Source: Kitasatospora acidiphila
GTDB taxonomy: Bacteria; Actinomycetota; Actinomycetes; Streptomycetales; Streptomycetaceae
Direction: 5' to 3'
DNA length: 64,000 nucleotides
Assembly (NCBI RefSeq): GCF_006636205.1
Contig: NZ_VIGB01000003.1
Coordinates: 1,178,001 to 1,242,000, forward strand
Every line of letters starts with the position of its first letter. The first letter of the stretch is position 1. Under the pieces are notes generated by a model. The model was not told where the DNA came from. It ran no database searches and saw only the letters and a program-made list of their open reading frames with translations. Below are positions 53,173 through 61,725 of the stretch, one piece after another. The position numbers and the translations under genes were made by a program.

Positions 53173-54614
53173 TAGGGCTTGGTCAGGTCGGCTCGGTGGT
53201 GGCGTGTCCTTTGTGCCGGGTGGCGCGTTGTTGAGGTGTGACACCTGGGGAGATGGCCGAGGTCCGGGAGGACCTGGAGGCGTTCGCGGCGGAGATGTTC
53301 GGTGCGTTCACCCGTGCCGATCAGCGCCGTTGGGGGCAGGCGTATGTGCGGGGTCTGCTGTTGGACGGCCGGAGGAAGTCGGTGGAGCCGATGGCCGCGC
53401 GGCTCGGTGAGGACGGCAACCGGCAGGCCCTGGCGCACTTCGTCACGACGAGCCCGTGGGACCCCGCGCATGTCCGTGCGCGGCTGGCGTGGAGGATGCA
53501 GGATGCCATCGCACCGACCGCGCTGATCATCGACGACACCGGGTTCCTCAAGGACGGGGACGCCTCGGCCTGCGTGTCGCGCCAGTACACCGGGACAGCG
53601 GGCAAGGTCACCAACTGCCAAGTGGGCGTGTCGCTCCACCTGGCCCGCGACCACGCCTCCGCGCCGGTCGACTGGCGGCTGTTCCTCCCGGCGAGCTGGG
53701 ATGCGGCCTCGGCGAAAGCGGATCCGGACAAGGTCGCCCGCCGCACCCGGTGCGGCATCCCCGCCGACCTGGGCCACGTGGAGAAGTGGCAGCTGGCGCT
53801 GGACATGATCGACGAGACCCGGTCCTGGGGCGTCCACGTCCCGCTCGCCGTCGCCGATGCCGGGTACGGCGACGCCGCCGCCTTCCGCCTGGGCCTGCAA
53901 CAGCGAGGCCTGCACTACGTGGTGGGGATCTCCACCACCCTGTCCGCGCACCCCGGCGAAGCCCGTCCGTTCACACCCGCCTACAACGGCACCGGCCGGC
54001 CGCCGGTGGCGAAGTACCCGGACAAGCCCCGCAGCGTGAAGGAGCTGGCCATCGCCGCCGGACCGAAGGCGGCCAAGCCGGTGTCGTGGCGAGAGGGATC
54101 CCGCCCCGGCCGCGCAAGGAGCGGCTTCAAGCGGATGTACTCGCGGTTCGTGGCCCTGCGGATCCGCCCCGCCGGGCGCGAGGTCCGCGACGCCACCGAA
54201 GGCGCGGAGCTGGCCGAGTGCTGGCTGCTGGCCGAATGGCCCGCCAAGGAAGCCGAACCGGTCCAGTTCTGGCTCTCCGACCTGCCCGCCGACACCCCGC
54301 TGACCACGCTGGTCCGAACAGCCAAGCTCCGCTGGCGGATTGAGCACGACTACCGGGAGATGAAGCAGGCCCTGGGCCTGGCCCACTTCGAGGGCCGCAC
54401 CTTCGGCGGCTGGCACCACCACGTCACCCTCGTCTCCCTCGCCCACGCGTTCTGCACCCTGCGCAGGCTGAACACCGCCCCAAAAGACACGGCGCCGGCC
54501 TGAGCCTCTACCAGGTCGTCCGCCAGCTGCAGACACTCCTGGCGACCTGGGCCGGCGCCTGCCCCACCTGCCACCGCGACATACCCACACGACAACAGAC
54601 CTGACCAAGCCCTA
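53173..54614. mobile_element. IS701-family insertion sequence
   Basis: 1442 bp with perfect 17-bp terminal inverted repeats (TAGGGCTTGGTCAGGTC at 53173-53189, complement at 54598-54614), flanked by the 4-bp duplication CTAG (53169-53172 and 54615-54618), the usual IS701 target. The right copy of CTAG contains the leuS stop codon, so the insertion abuts leuS without altering the protein. Confidence 0.93.
53238..54503 (+). CDS. IS701 family transposase
   Basis: A 421-aa DDE transposase: first Asp pair in LIIDDTGFLKDGD, second Asp in VADAGYGDAAAF, and Glu in RIEHDYREMKQALG, all in the IS701 arrangement. GTG 53238 is used. After the stop, the -1 frame continues GLSLYQVVRQLQTLLATW and CPTCHRDIP up to 54604, which looks like the normal C-terminus of this family. 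A C CCA AAA sequence at 54479-54485 could allow -1 slippage; otherwise a one-base mutation has shortened the protein. Confidence 0.93.
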   Translation: MTPGEMAEVREDLEAFAAEMFGAFTRADQRRWGQAYVRGLLLDGRRKSVEPMAARLGEDGNRQALAHFVTTSPWDPAHVRARLAWRMQDAIAPTALIIDDTGFLKDGDASACVSRQYTGTAGKVTNCQVGVSLHLARDHASAPVDWRLFLPASWDAASAKADPDKVARRTRCGIPADLGHVEKWQLALDMIDETRSWGVHVPLAVADAGYGDAAAFRLGLQQRGLHYVVGISTTLSAHPGEARPFTPAYNGTGRPPVAKYPDKPRSVKELAIAAGPKAAKPVSWREGSRPGRARSGFKRMYSRFVALRIRPAGREVRDATEGAELAECWLLAEWPAKEAEPVQFWLSDLPADTPLTTLVRTAKLRWRIEHDYREMKQALGLAHFEGRTFGGWHHHVTLVSLAHAFCTLRRLNTAPKDTAPA

Positions 54615-57116
54615 CTAGTTGCTTGCCGGGACAATGTTGACGAGCTTGGGGGCCCGTACGATCACCTTCGCGGCCTCATTCCCGTTGAGGGCCTCGCGCA
54701 CCTTCACCGAGTCCAGCGCGAGCCTCCTTAGCTCCTCCTCGCTGATCTCGGGCGAGACCTGCAGCCGGTCTCGAACCTTGCCGGCCACCTGCACCACGCA
54801 GGTCACCTGGTCCTCGATCAGCAGCGCCGGATCGGCTTCCGGCCAGCCGGCCCGGAGGACCGAGGGCTCGTGGCCGAGCCGGCTCCAGCACTCCTCTGCG
54901 GTGAACGGCGCAACGCACGACAGCATCCGGGCCAGCGCCTCCACGCCTTCCTGCACGGCGCTGTCGCGCGGCCCGGGCCCGCTGTCCACGGCCTGGCGCA
55001 GCACGTTGGTCAACTGCATCATGCGAGCGATGGCGACGTTGAAGCGCTTGGCCTCCATCGTCTGGGTGGTCTCGGCGATGAGCCGGTGGATGGTCTTCCG
55101 CAGTTCCGCATCGTAGGGCGTGTTGTGCAGGTCGGGGCCAGCGCCGCCGATGTCGCGCGCCAGACGCCACACGCGGGCGAGCCACTTCACCGAGCCAGCG
55201 GGCGAGACGTCGGCCCAGTCGATGTCGTCCTCGGGCGGGCTGGCGAACAGCATGGTCACCCGGACGGCGTCCGGGCCGTATGCGGCGATCTGCTCCTGGA
55301 GGTTGACCAGATTGCCGAGGCTCTTGCTCATCGCCTTGCCATCCATGATCACCTGGCCCTGGTTGGTCAGGCGCTTGAACGGCTCGGTGAACGGCACCAG
55401 TTCCATGTCGTAGAGGACCTTGGTGAGGAACCGGGCGTACATCAGATGGCCGGTGGAGTGCTCCTTGCCGCCGACGTACTCATCGACCGGAAGCCACGCG
55501 GCCATGCCGGCCGGGTCGAACGGGCCTTCCTCGTAGTGCGGGTTGGGGAAGCGCAGGAAGTACCACGAGGAGTCGACGAAGGTGTCCATCGTGTCGGTGT
55601 CCCGGCGGGCCTCGGCGTGGCAGGACGGACAGCTGACCTGTACCCAGGCGGTCGCGGTCTCCAGCGGGGACTTCCCGCCTTCCGGCCGGAGCGTGTAGCC
55701 CGTCTCAGGCAGCCTCACCGGCAGGTCGTCGTCCGGGACCGGAACCGCACCGCAGGACTCGCAGTGGATGATCGGGATAGGGGTGCCCCAGAACCGCTGG
55801 CGGGACAGCAGCCAGTCCCGAAGGCGATAGGTGACCGCTCCCTTTCCGAGGCCGCGTTCTTCCAGCTCGGCGTTGACCGCAGCGATGGCCTCCTGCTTGG
55901 CAAGCCCGTCCAGCGGTCCGGAGTTGACCAGCACGCCGTCGCCTGCAGTTGCCGTGCCGCTCTGTACGGGATCCGCCTCGCCCGTGTCGACCACGACGCG
56001 AACTGGCAGGTCGAAAGTGCGGGCGAAATTCAGGTCGCGCTGGTCGTGAGCAGGCACGGCCATGACCGCTCCGGTGCCGTAGTCGGCCAGAACGTAGTCC
56101 GAAGCGTAGATCGGCAGGAGTTCACCGTTCATCGGGTTGACGGCGTGCCGGCCGAGGAAGACACCGGTCATCGGCCGGTCGACGGCCAGGCGCTCCTGCT
56201 CCGGCTTGGCGACCAGGCCGGCCCGGTACTCCTGCAACTGGTCGACGTGCTCCGGGGCACACAGTTCCTCGGCGAGAGAGGAGTCAGCGGCCACGACGAA
56301 GAAGGTGGCGCCGTAGATCGTGTCCGGCCGGGTGCTGAACACCCGTACGGGCTCCGTGCGGCCCTGGATCGTGAAGTCGATGTAGGCACCAGTGGAGCGG
56401 CCGATCCAGTTGCGCTGCATGCTCAGGATCTCGTCGGGCCAGTTGCCCTCAAGCTGTTGCATGTCGTCCAGCAGCCGCTGGGCGTAGTCGGTGGTGCGGA
56501 AGAACCACTGGGTGAGGTTCCGCTTGATCACCTCGGTCCCGCACCGCTCGCACTTGCCCTGGATCACCTGCTCGTTGGCGAGGACCGTCTCGTCGGTCGG
56601 GCACCAGTTGACGGGTGCGGCCCTGCGGTAGGCGAGGTTGCGTTCGAACATGCGCAGGAACAGCCACTGGTTCCAGCGGTAGTACTCGGGGTCGGAGGTG
56701 TGGAACCGGGTGCGCCAGTCGAAGGAGATCCCGAGCCGTTCGAAGGACTCGGCCTGGATCTCGATGTTGCCGTAGGTCCATACCCTCGCGTCGAGGCCGC
56801 GCTTGCGGGCGGCATTCTCGGCAGGCAGCCCGAAGGAGTCCCAGGCGATCGGGTTGAGTACCTGCTGACCACGCAGGCGGGCATACCGCGCCATGGTGTC
56901 GCTGATGCTGTACACCTCGGCATGGCCCATGTGAAGGTCACCCGAGGGGTAGGGGAACATGCTGACGACGAGGGTGCGCTGCTCATCCTTGGCGCTCGCG
57001 GGAGTTAGGTCGCCCGCCTCGAACAGGTGCTGCTCGCGCCACAGTCGAAGCCACTTCTCGATTCCGGCGTGGGGGTCGTACGTCTCCTGGGGTGCGGCCC
57101 CTTGCTCGTCAGCCAT
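54615..57116 (-). CDS. leuS: Leucyl-tRNA synthetase, accessory copy
   Basis: An 833-aa class I LeuRS. Signature motifs are [13 protein letters not shown] (HIGH type), [10 protein letters not shown] (KMSKS), the CP1 editing site ([11 protein letters not shown] and VPAHDQRD), and a zinc knuckle (CESCG, then CPSCH). All catalytic parts are intact. ATG 57116 is chosen; the frame from 57194 is unsupported. It is noticeably shorter than the roughly 950-residue LeuRS usual in Streptomyces, so it is probably a horizontally acquired second copy. An IS701-family element touches its stop codon. Placed directly after the glycosyltransferase operon, it may give resistance or serve the pathway. Confidence 0.93.
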   Translation of the reverse strand: MADEQGAAPQETYDPHAGIEKWLRLWREQHLFEAGDLTPASAKDEQRTLVVSMFPYPSGDLHMGHAEVYSISDTMARYARLRGQQVLNPIAWDSFGLPAENAARKRGLDARVWTYGNIEIQAESFERLGISFDWRTRFHTSDPEYYRWNQWLFLRMFERNLAYRRAAPVNWCPTDETVLANEQVIQGKCERCGTEVIKRNLTQWFFRTTDYAQRLLDDMQQLEGNWPDEILSMQRNWIGRSTGAYIDFTIQGRTEPVRVFSTRPDTIYGATFFVVAADSSLAEELCAPEHVDQLQEYRAGLVAKPEQERLAVDRPMTGVFLGRHAVNPMNGELLPIYASDYVLADYGTGAVMAVPAHDQRDLNFARTFDLPVRVVVDTGEADPVQSGTATAGDGVLVNSGPLDGLAKQEAIAAVNAELEERGLGKGAVTYRLRDWLLSRQRFWGTPIPIIHCESCGAVPVPDDDLPVRLPETGYTLRPEGGKSPLETATAWVQVSCPSCHAEARRDTDTMDTFVDSSWYFLRFPNPHYEEGPFDPAGMAAWLPVDEYVGGKEHSTGHLMYARFLTKVLYDMELVPFTEPFKRLTNQGQVIMDGKAMSKSLGNLVNLQEQIAAYGPDAVRVTMLFASPPEDDIDWADVSPAGSVKWLARVWRLARDIGGAGPDLHNTPYDAELRKTIHRLIAETTQTMEAKRFNVAIARMMQLTNVLRQAVDSGPGPRDSAVQEGVEALARMLSCVAPFTAEECWSRLGHEPSVLRAGWPEADPALLIEDQVTCVVQVAGKVRDRLQVSPEISEEELRRLALDSVKVREALNGNEAAKVIVRAPKLVNIVPASN

Positions 57117-57334
57117 GTGGTCCAGTCCTCGTTGCGGGATGAAGTGGTGAGCCCTTGCGGGTTCAGCGTGCTCGTCTCGGTGCGGGGCGAACACTTGTCC
57201 TGGCCGCCGACTCGAGCCGATATCCCGAAACAGGGTAGCGCGAGTTGACGGATCATCAGAGCCAGGTCAATACAGGACGGTTGGCCCACGCGCGGGCTGT
57301 GCGGCGATACTGGCCTGCTCAGGCGCCCAGACAG

Positions 57335-58141
57335 TCAGCCAGGCGACTCCTCCAGTGCCTGTAACGCCCCGAGTACCTCCCCCGTGGAGTCGACAGCTGT
57401 CACCGAGCTGTTCGCCGGTCGTGTCTGCCCCTCCTGGCCGCAGATCCAGATAGCCGGCACATGGCAGGCCAGCGCTCCCAGGACGTCGCGGTCGTAGGTG
57501 TCGCCGATCACGATGGCCACATCGGTGTTGCCGCCAGCACGGTGAACAGCCAACGCGACGGCCCGCGGGTCGGGTTTGGCGAACCCCACCTCCGTTGAGA
57601 TCACCGCGTCCAGGACCAGGTCCTGGAGCCCGGAGACCGCCAGCTTGCGGCGCTGTCCGTCTGCGGGGCCGTTGGACAGGATCACCAGGCGCCGGTCCCG
57701 CCCGAGCTGCTCCACGAGCTCGGCCGCGCCGGGCAGCAGTCGAACGTCCTCGTGCCGGTGGCGGATGTACGTGTCACCTACCGCAGCGGTCAACCGCGCG
57801 TTGCTGATCCCGAACTCCTGGAGGGCGAGGGACCAGACATGTCGGCGAAGGTCCGGCAGCCAGGACCGCAGCTGGTCGAGCGCGGGCACCGTGCCGGTGA
57901 AGTCCTCCGACAGCCCGTCCCAGGCGGACAGCCCGAACGCATCGCTCAGCGGATCGATCCAAGCCTCATCCCACCACGCCTGCTGAGCGGTGGCTCGGGC
58001 AGCCTCGGCGAAGCGGCCGGCATCGATGCCAGCGTGCTTGTGGGCGACCTCTCCGGCTGCCGTGAACGCTCGCTCCACGTTCCCGTGTTCATCCGTCAGG
58101 GTGCCGTCCAGGTCGAGGATCACCACCTCGCGGCGCCTCAC
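57335..58141 (-). CDS. HAD-family phosphatase
   Basis: A 268-aa HAD hydrolase: motif I VILDLDGTLTD, motif II VILSNGPADG, Lys in VGFAKPDPRA and motif IV IVIGDTYDRDV. The size and cap fit N-acylneuraminate-9-phosphatase-like or phosphosugar phosphatases. GTG 58141 overlaps the glycosyltransferase stop as GTGA, so it is the last coupled gene of the region 4 operon. It probably removes phosphate from a sugar or nucleotide intermediate. Confidence 0.87.
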   Translation of the reverse strand: MRRREVVILDLDGTLTDEHGNVERAFTAAGEVAHKHAGIDAGRFAEAARATAQQAWWDEAWIDPLSDAFGLSAWDGLSEDFTGTVPALDQLRSWLPDLRRHVWSLALQEFGISNARLTAAVGDTYIRHRHEDVRLLPGAAELVEQLGRDRRLVILSNGPADGQRRKLAVSGLQDLVLDAVISTEVGFAKPDPRAVALAVHRAGGNTDVAIVIGDTYDRDVLGALACHVPAIWICGQEGQTRPANSSVTAVDSTGEVLGALQALEESPG

Positions 58142-59304
58142 CGGGCCCGCAGCCGATCGAGCCAGGCGCCGAGCTCCGAGGCCATGCCCTCGTAGGAGAA
58201 GTCATCACCCGCCGCCGCAGCGGCTGCGCGCATTGCCTTCGAGGCGCCTCCGTCGAGACAGGCGCGCATCGCCGAAGCGACCTCCTCCGGTGCCAGGGAC
58301 GCGGCGGTCATGCCGAGGCCCCGGGCTGCGACAAGGTCACCGAGGGCCCCGCGCCGTGTGGTGACGATCGGGAGCTGATAGAGCAGCGTCTCCCGAAGCC
58401 GCATGGGTGGGCACAGGTCCCACAGGACGTGCGGCTCATACAGGCACACCGCCGCTCGTGCCGACTCCAGTACGGAGATGCGTTCCAGCATGCTCAGCCC
58501 GCCGTCGCAGAACCGGACGCGGGTCGCCAAGCGGGGATCCGCCCTCACCGCCTCCTGGACCGCCCGATAGGCCGCGGTGGCTGTGCCGCGCAGCGGGTAC
58601 AGGAACCACAAGCTTGCGTCGTAGTCACCATCCAGGAGTGCGCCCAGCCCGCGGACCGCGGCGACGGGCGAGTAGTGGTTCCATAGCCCCCCGTTCCAAA
58701 CGAAGTCCGGCGCCGGCGCAGAGGTGCCGCCAGCCAGCCGCAGCTGGCTGCGTTCGTTGACCGCGCTGAGCCCGACGGGCACGGTCGCGATGATGTCCTC
58801 CAGCGACAGGTCGAGTCCGTCAGTCAGGAGCCGTTCGAAGCTGCAGGTCGTCAGCATGCCGGTGAGCACCTGCTTCTCCATTTGTGAGGCGACGAGATAG
58901 CCGTCTGCCAGCCGGAGCTGCCTCAGGTAGTCGTCCAGCACCTCCTGATAGGCCGCCGAGCTGTCAGAAGCATCGCGGATCCACTGGTAACCGGTGTACT
59001 CCATAGGCCAGATGATCGCGTCGAACACGCAGATCGCGCCGGCCTTCTTGAAGCGCGCTATGGACTGCGGGTCTGTGGCGAACCCGTAGAGGAGAACGTC
59101 CTGGTCGTGCCGGACACTCGGCAGCTCGGACGTCCTGCGCCAGGCCACCTTGCTCCAGGTCTCACGAACGTCCGGGTGCGGGACGTCGGGAGTCAACACG
59201 AGCACCTCCTCGTAAGCGGAGAGCGCTGCGGCCAGCTCCCACGCTCTGATGCCGACACCGTTCAGTCCCGGGGCCATGTCGACACCGAAGTCGATGAACA
59301 GCAC
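58138..59304 (-). CDS. GT-B glycosyltransferase (GT4-like)
   Basis: A 388-aa protein. The N-terminal IDFGVDMAPGLNGVGIRAWE matches the Gly-rich acceptor-side loop of GT4-like enzymes, split as IDFGVDMAPG and LNGVGIRAWE. The C-terminal domain has FVWNGGLWNHYSP, LLYQLPIVTTRRGALGDLVA and LGMTAASLAPEEVA, which fit the nucleotide-sugar-binding half. GTG 59304 has AAGGGAG 6 nt upstream. It lies 49 bp after the dehydrogenase/Ddn gene. Donor and acceptor are unknown. Confidence 0.8.
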   Translation of the reverse strand: MLFIDFGVDMAPGLNGVGIRAWELAAALSAYEEVLVLTPDVPHPDVRETWSKVAWRRTSELPSVRHDQDVLLYGFATDPQSIARFKKAGAICVFDAIIWPMEYTGYQWIRDASDSSAAYQEVLDDYLRQLRLADGYLVASQMEKQVLTGMLTTCSFERLLTDGLDLSLEDIIATVPVGLSAVNERSQLRLAGGTSAPAPDFVWNGGLWNHYSPVAAVRGLGALLDGDYDASLWFLYPLRGTATAAYRAVQEAVRADPRLATRVRFCDGGLSMLERISVLESARAAVCLYEPHVLWDLCPPMRLRETLLYQLPIVTTRRGALGDLVAARGLGMTAASLAPEEVASAMRACLDGGASKAMRAAAAAAGDDFSYEGMASELGAWLDRLRAR

Positions 59305-59353
59305 GATCAGCTCCCTTCTGCACGGATCAACGACGGCGGACGCCGGCGATGGG

Positions 59354-60613
59354 TCAGCGTGCGTCTTCGGTCAGCCGGATGACGGGTATCAGCCGACTGG
59401 TATCGCGCTGGTACTGCGCGAACTCGGGCTTTAGCGCGACCTGGCGGGCGAACGCCTGTTCGCGTTCTTCGCCTTCGAGTTCTTCGGCGACCGCTTTGAA
59501 CGTGCGGTCTCCGAGCTCGACGGTCACCTGCGGCTTGGCGACCAGATTCTGGTACCAGTCGGGGCTTCTGGAGCTGCCTCCGTTCGACGCGAACACCAGC
59601 AGGCCCTGGCCGTCGCGCAGGTAGCCGAGAGGTGTCGTGCGGTGCAGCCCGGTCCTGACCCCCACCGTCGTCAGCAACAACAGCTCCCAGCCCTCACGGC
59701 GACCGCCGAGCCGACCGCCGTTGGCGCGGTACTCCTTGATCACCTGGTTGCGCTCTTCATGGCTGGCCGCGAGCTGGCTGACAAGGCCTTCGGCCAGGAC
59801 GGCAGGAAGGTGGCGGCCTGTGGAAGTGGCGGCGGGTAAATGCAGACCGAGCCTGTCGGCGAAGCCCAGGGCCAACGCGAGCTCTCGACTGGTGCGCTGA
59901 ACGAACGGAGTCGTGCCGAGACCGTCGCTCAGGGCGCGCTCGTCCGCCTCACCCCAGTGCTCCAGGACCCAGCTGCTACCGGTGCTCGATCGCACCCCAG
60001 ACAGAAGAGCTTCCCGGGCGACGCCGCCGCTCTCGCACAGGTGGGCCACCTCCAGCATGGCCAACCTGTTGGCGTGAAGCAGCAGGTTGTTGCCGAGCTT
60101 CAGCGCCATGCCGGCGCCCACCGGGCCGGCATGCACCACATTGTTGCTGTAGAGGTCGAAGGCCCACCTCGCGGACTCGATGGCATCCGCCGTTCCTCCG
60201 GCGAAGAGAGTCAGCACCCCGTCCCTCATCGATCCCCGCCCGCGGCTCATGCCGGCGTCGACCACGACGAGTCCATGCGCCTTCAGACGGTCGGCGAGGG
60301 CAGTGCACGTGGCCGGATCCACCGTCGAATGGACGACCACGGTCGTGCCCTTGCAGGCGGAGTCCAGGATCCCGCCCTGGCCCACGACCACGTCTCGGAC
60401 CTCGGCGTCGGTGTGGACGATGACGAGGACCACGTCGCAGGCCACAGCAACGTCCGCAGGCCGCCCGGCCCGGGTGAAGAGCGGGGAGTCGAAGTCCTCT
60501 GCTGTTGGTGAACTGTCGTGGCCCACGACCGGCTGGCCGAGCGACAGAATGCGCGCGGCGATCACTCGGCCCATCTCGCCCAGGCCGATCACACCGATAG
60601 GTCGGTTCGTCAT
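59354..60613 (-). CDS. Hydroxyacid dehydrogenase fused to Ddn-type reductase
   Basis: A 419-aa two-domain protein. Residues 1-285 form a 3-hydroxyisobutyrate/6-phosphogluconate dehydrogenase-like enzyme: IGVIGLGEMGRVIA (NAD(P) binding), VDAGMSRGRGSMRDG, and GAGMALKLGNNLLL with the catalytic Lys. Residues 290-419 match the F420(H2)-dependent nitroreductase/quinone reductase (Ddn) family (EYRANGGRLGGRREGW, LLLLTTVGVRTGLHRTTPLG, and SPDWYQNLVAKP). I know of no common fusion of these. ATG 60613 overlaps the upstream stop as ATGA. It could couple NAD(P) and F420 redox steps on one substrate. Confidence 0.82.
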   Translation of the reverse strand: MTNRPIGVIGLGEMGRVIAARILSLGQPVVGHDSSPTAEDFDSPLFTRAGRPADVAVACDVVLVIVHTDAEVRDVVVGQGGILDSACKGTTVVVHSTVDPATCTALADRLKAHGLVVVDAGMSRGRGSMRDGVLTLFAGGTADAIESARWAFDLYSNNVVHAGPVGAGMALKLGNNLLLHANRLAMLEVAHLCESGGVAREALLSGVRSSTGSSWVLEHWGEADERALSDGLGTTPFVQRTSRELALALGFADRLGLHLPAATSTGRHLPAVLAEGLVSQLAASHEERNQVIKEYRANGGRLGGRREGWELLLLTTVGVRTGLHRTTPLGYLRDGQGLLVFASNGGSSRSPDWYQNLVAKPQVTVELGDRTFKAVAEELEGEEREQAFARQVALKPEFAQYQRDTSRLIPVIRLTEDAR

Positions 60614-61725
60614 GAGGGGGTTGTCCCTTCGAAGCTCTCGAGCCGGTCGTCGAAAGGCGCGGAGTTGGCGGAGCTGGCGTACGACCTGTCCGCGTCCCTC
60701 AGCAGGGCACGAGCGCGCTCGAGCAGCGCCGCCACCAGGTCCTGGCCGTCGGGGCCACCGCGTGCATCGGACGGCGGGGGCCAGACCCGTTCCCAGAAAC
60801 ACCGCACTGCGGCGGGCATGCGGCGGACCTTCTCCGCCTGAGCCTCGGGGGCTTCCCCGCAGAAGATCACGGATCGCTCGGACGCTCGGGCCATCCGGCT
60901 CGTGCCGCTGACCGAGGGAGAGGGGAGATGAGCGAGATGATCGAGCCTCGCGCTGGGGGCCAGCGCCGGAAGGAGACGCCGGGCGGCATCGATGGCCCGA
61001 ACCTGGTGGAAGTTCTCCGCCACGACGACGTGCTGGACATCCGCGTAGCCGGTGAGCGCCGCAACCACCGAGGGCAGGTAAGAGACGATGCTGCGGCGGT
61101 ACTGCCGGAGCCTGGCGGTCCCAGGCCGCTGAGCGCGTGCGGGAACGATCGTGTAGAGCTCCTCCATCTCGCGCTGGTCGAGCAGGACCGACACCTGGTC
61201 AGCCGCCGTTTCCAGATGAGTGGAGACCTCTGGGGCGTCTGTCCTGATGAGGATCGGCCGCTGGCCGTCGGGGATGGCGTCGGCCAAGGCGTTGACGAAG
61301 ACCTCGAGGCGGTCGCCGAAGCTCTGCCATGCAGGCAAGCCGATGGAGGGGCCGCTGACGATGGCTTCCTCCGCGATGGGCAGGTACAGCACACACGGAG
61401 TGCCGGCGCATGCGGCGAGCAGCAGGGGGTGCACGGTGTCCGCCACGAACTCGAGCCGAAGCCGGTCGAGCCGTGCGGCGCAGCCACTCAGGCAGGCGCC
61501 ACCGATCACCAACGACCCACCGGACTGCGGGCCCTGGAACTCCTGGTTCGTGGCGAACGCCATGCCGGCGGCCACCGGCCGGTAGTCCGCCAGGGCGCTA
61601 ACCGTCGAAGCCGACTCCATCCCGCGGTGCTCCAGAAGCCATTCCGGCGACCGGTCGTACATCCCTTGAAGCAGACTGCCCGTCAGTCCTGCGATTGCCG
61701 CTGCTTTGTTCGTCGGTGATGTCAA
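60610..61725 (-). CDS. Degenerate class I aaRS-like protein (TrpRS/TyrRS fold)
   Basis: A 371-aa protein. Several segments line up with tryptophanyl-tRNA synthetases: VIGGACLSGCAARLD at the HIGH position, LYLPIAEEAI at the strand that follows, VVVAENFHQVRAIDAARRL at the DQDPYFRxTRDVA position, and SVSGTSRMARASERSVIF at the KMSAS loop with its following NSxIF. The HIGH histidines are lost and KMSKS is degenerate (SRMARAS), so ordinary aminoacylation is doubtful. A TTG start at 61725 overlaps the DegT stop, with GAGG 8 nt upstream. It may transfer or activate an amino acid in the pathway. The assignment rests on my motif alignment. Confidence 0.55.
   Translation of the reverse strand: MTSPTNKAAAIAGLTGSLLQGMYDRSPEWLLEHRGMESASTVSALADYRPVAAGMAFATNQEFQGPQSGGSLVIGGACLSGCAARLDRLRLEFVADTVHPLLLAACAGTPCVLYLPIAEEAIVSGPSIGLPAWQSFGDRLEVFVNALADAIPDGQRPILIRTDAPEVSTHLETAADQVSVLLDQREMEELYTIVPARAQRPGTARLRQYRRSIVSYLPSVVAALTGYADVQHVVVAENFHQVRAIDAARRLLPALAPSARLDHLAHLPSPSVSGTSRMARASERSVIFCGEAPEAQAEKVRRMPAAVRCFWERVWPPPSDARGGPDGQDLVAALLERARALLRDADRSYASSANSAPFDDRLESFEGTTPS

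Noticed and set aside
57117..57334. T-box or attenuator upstream of leuS
   Set aside because: No TGGNACCGCG core or convincing terminator pair was seen; the short frame at 57289 runs into leuS without leucine-rich content.
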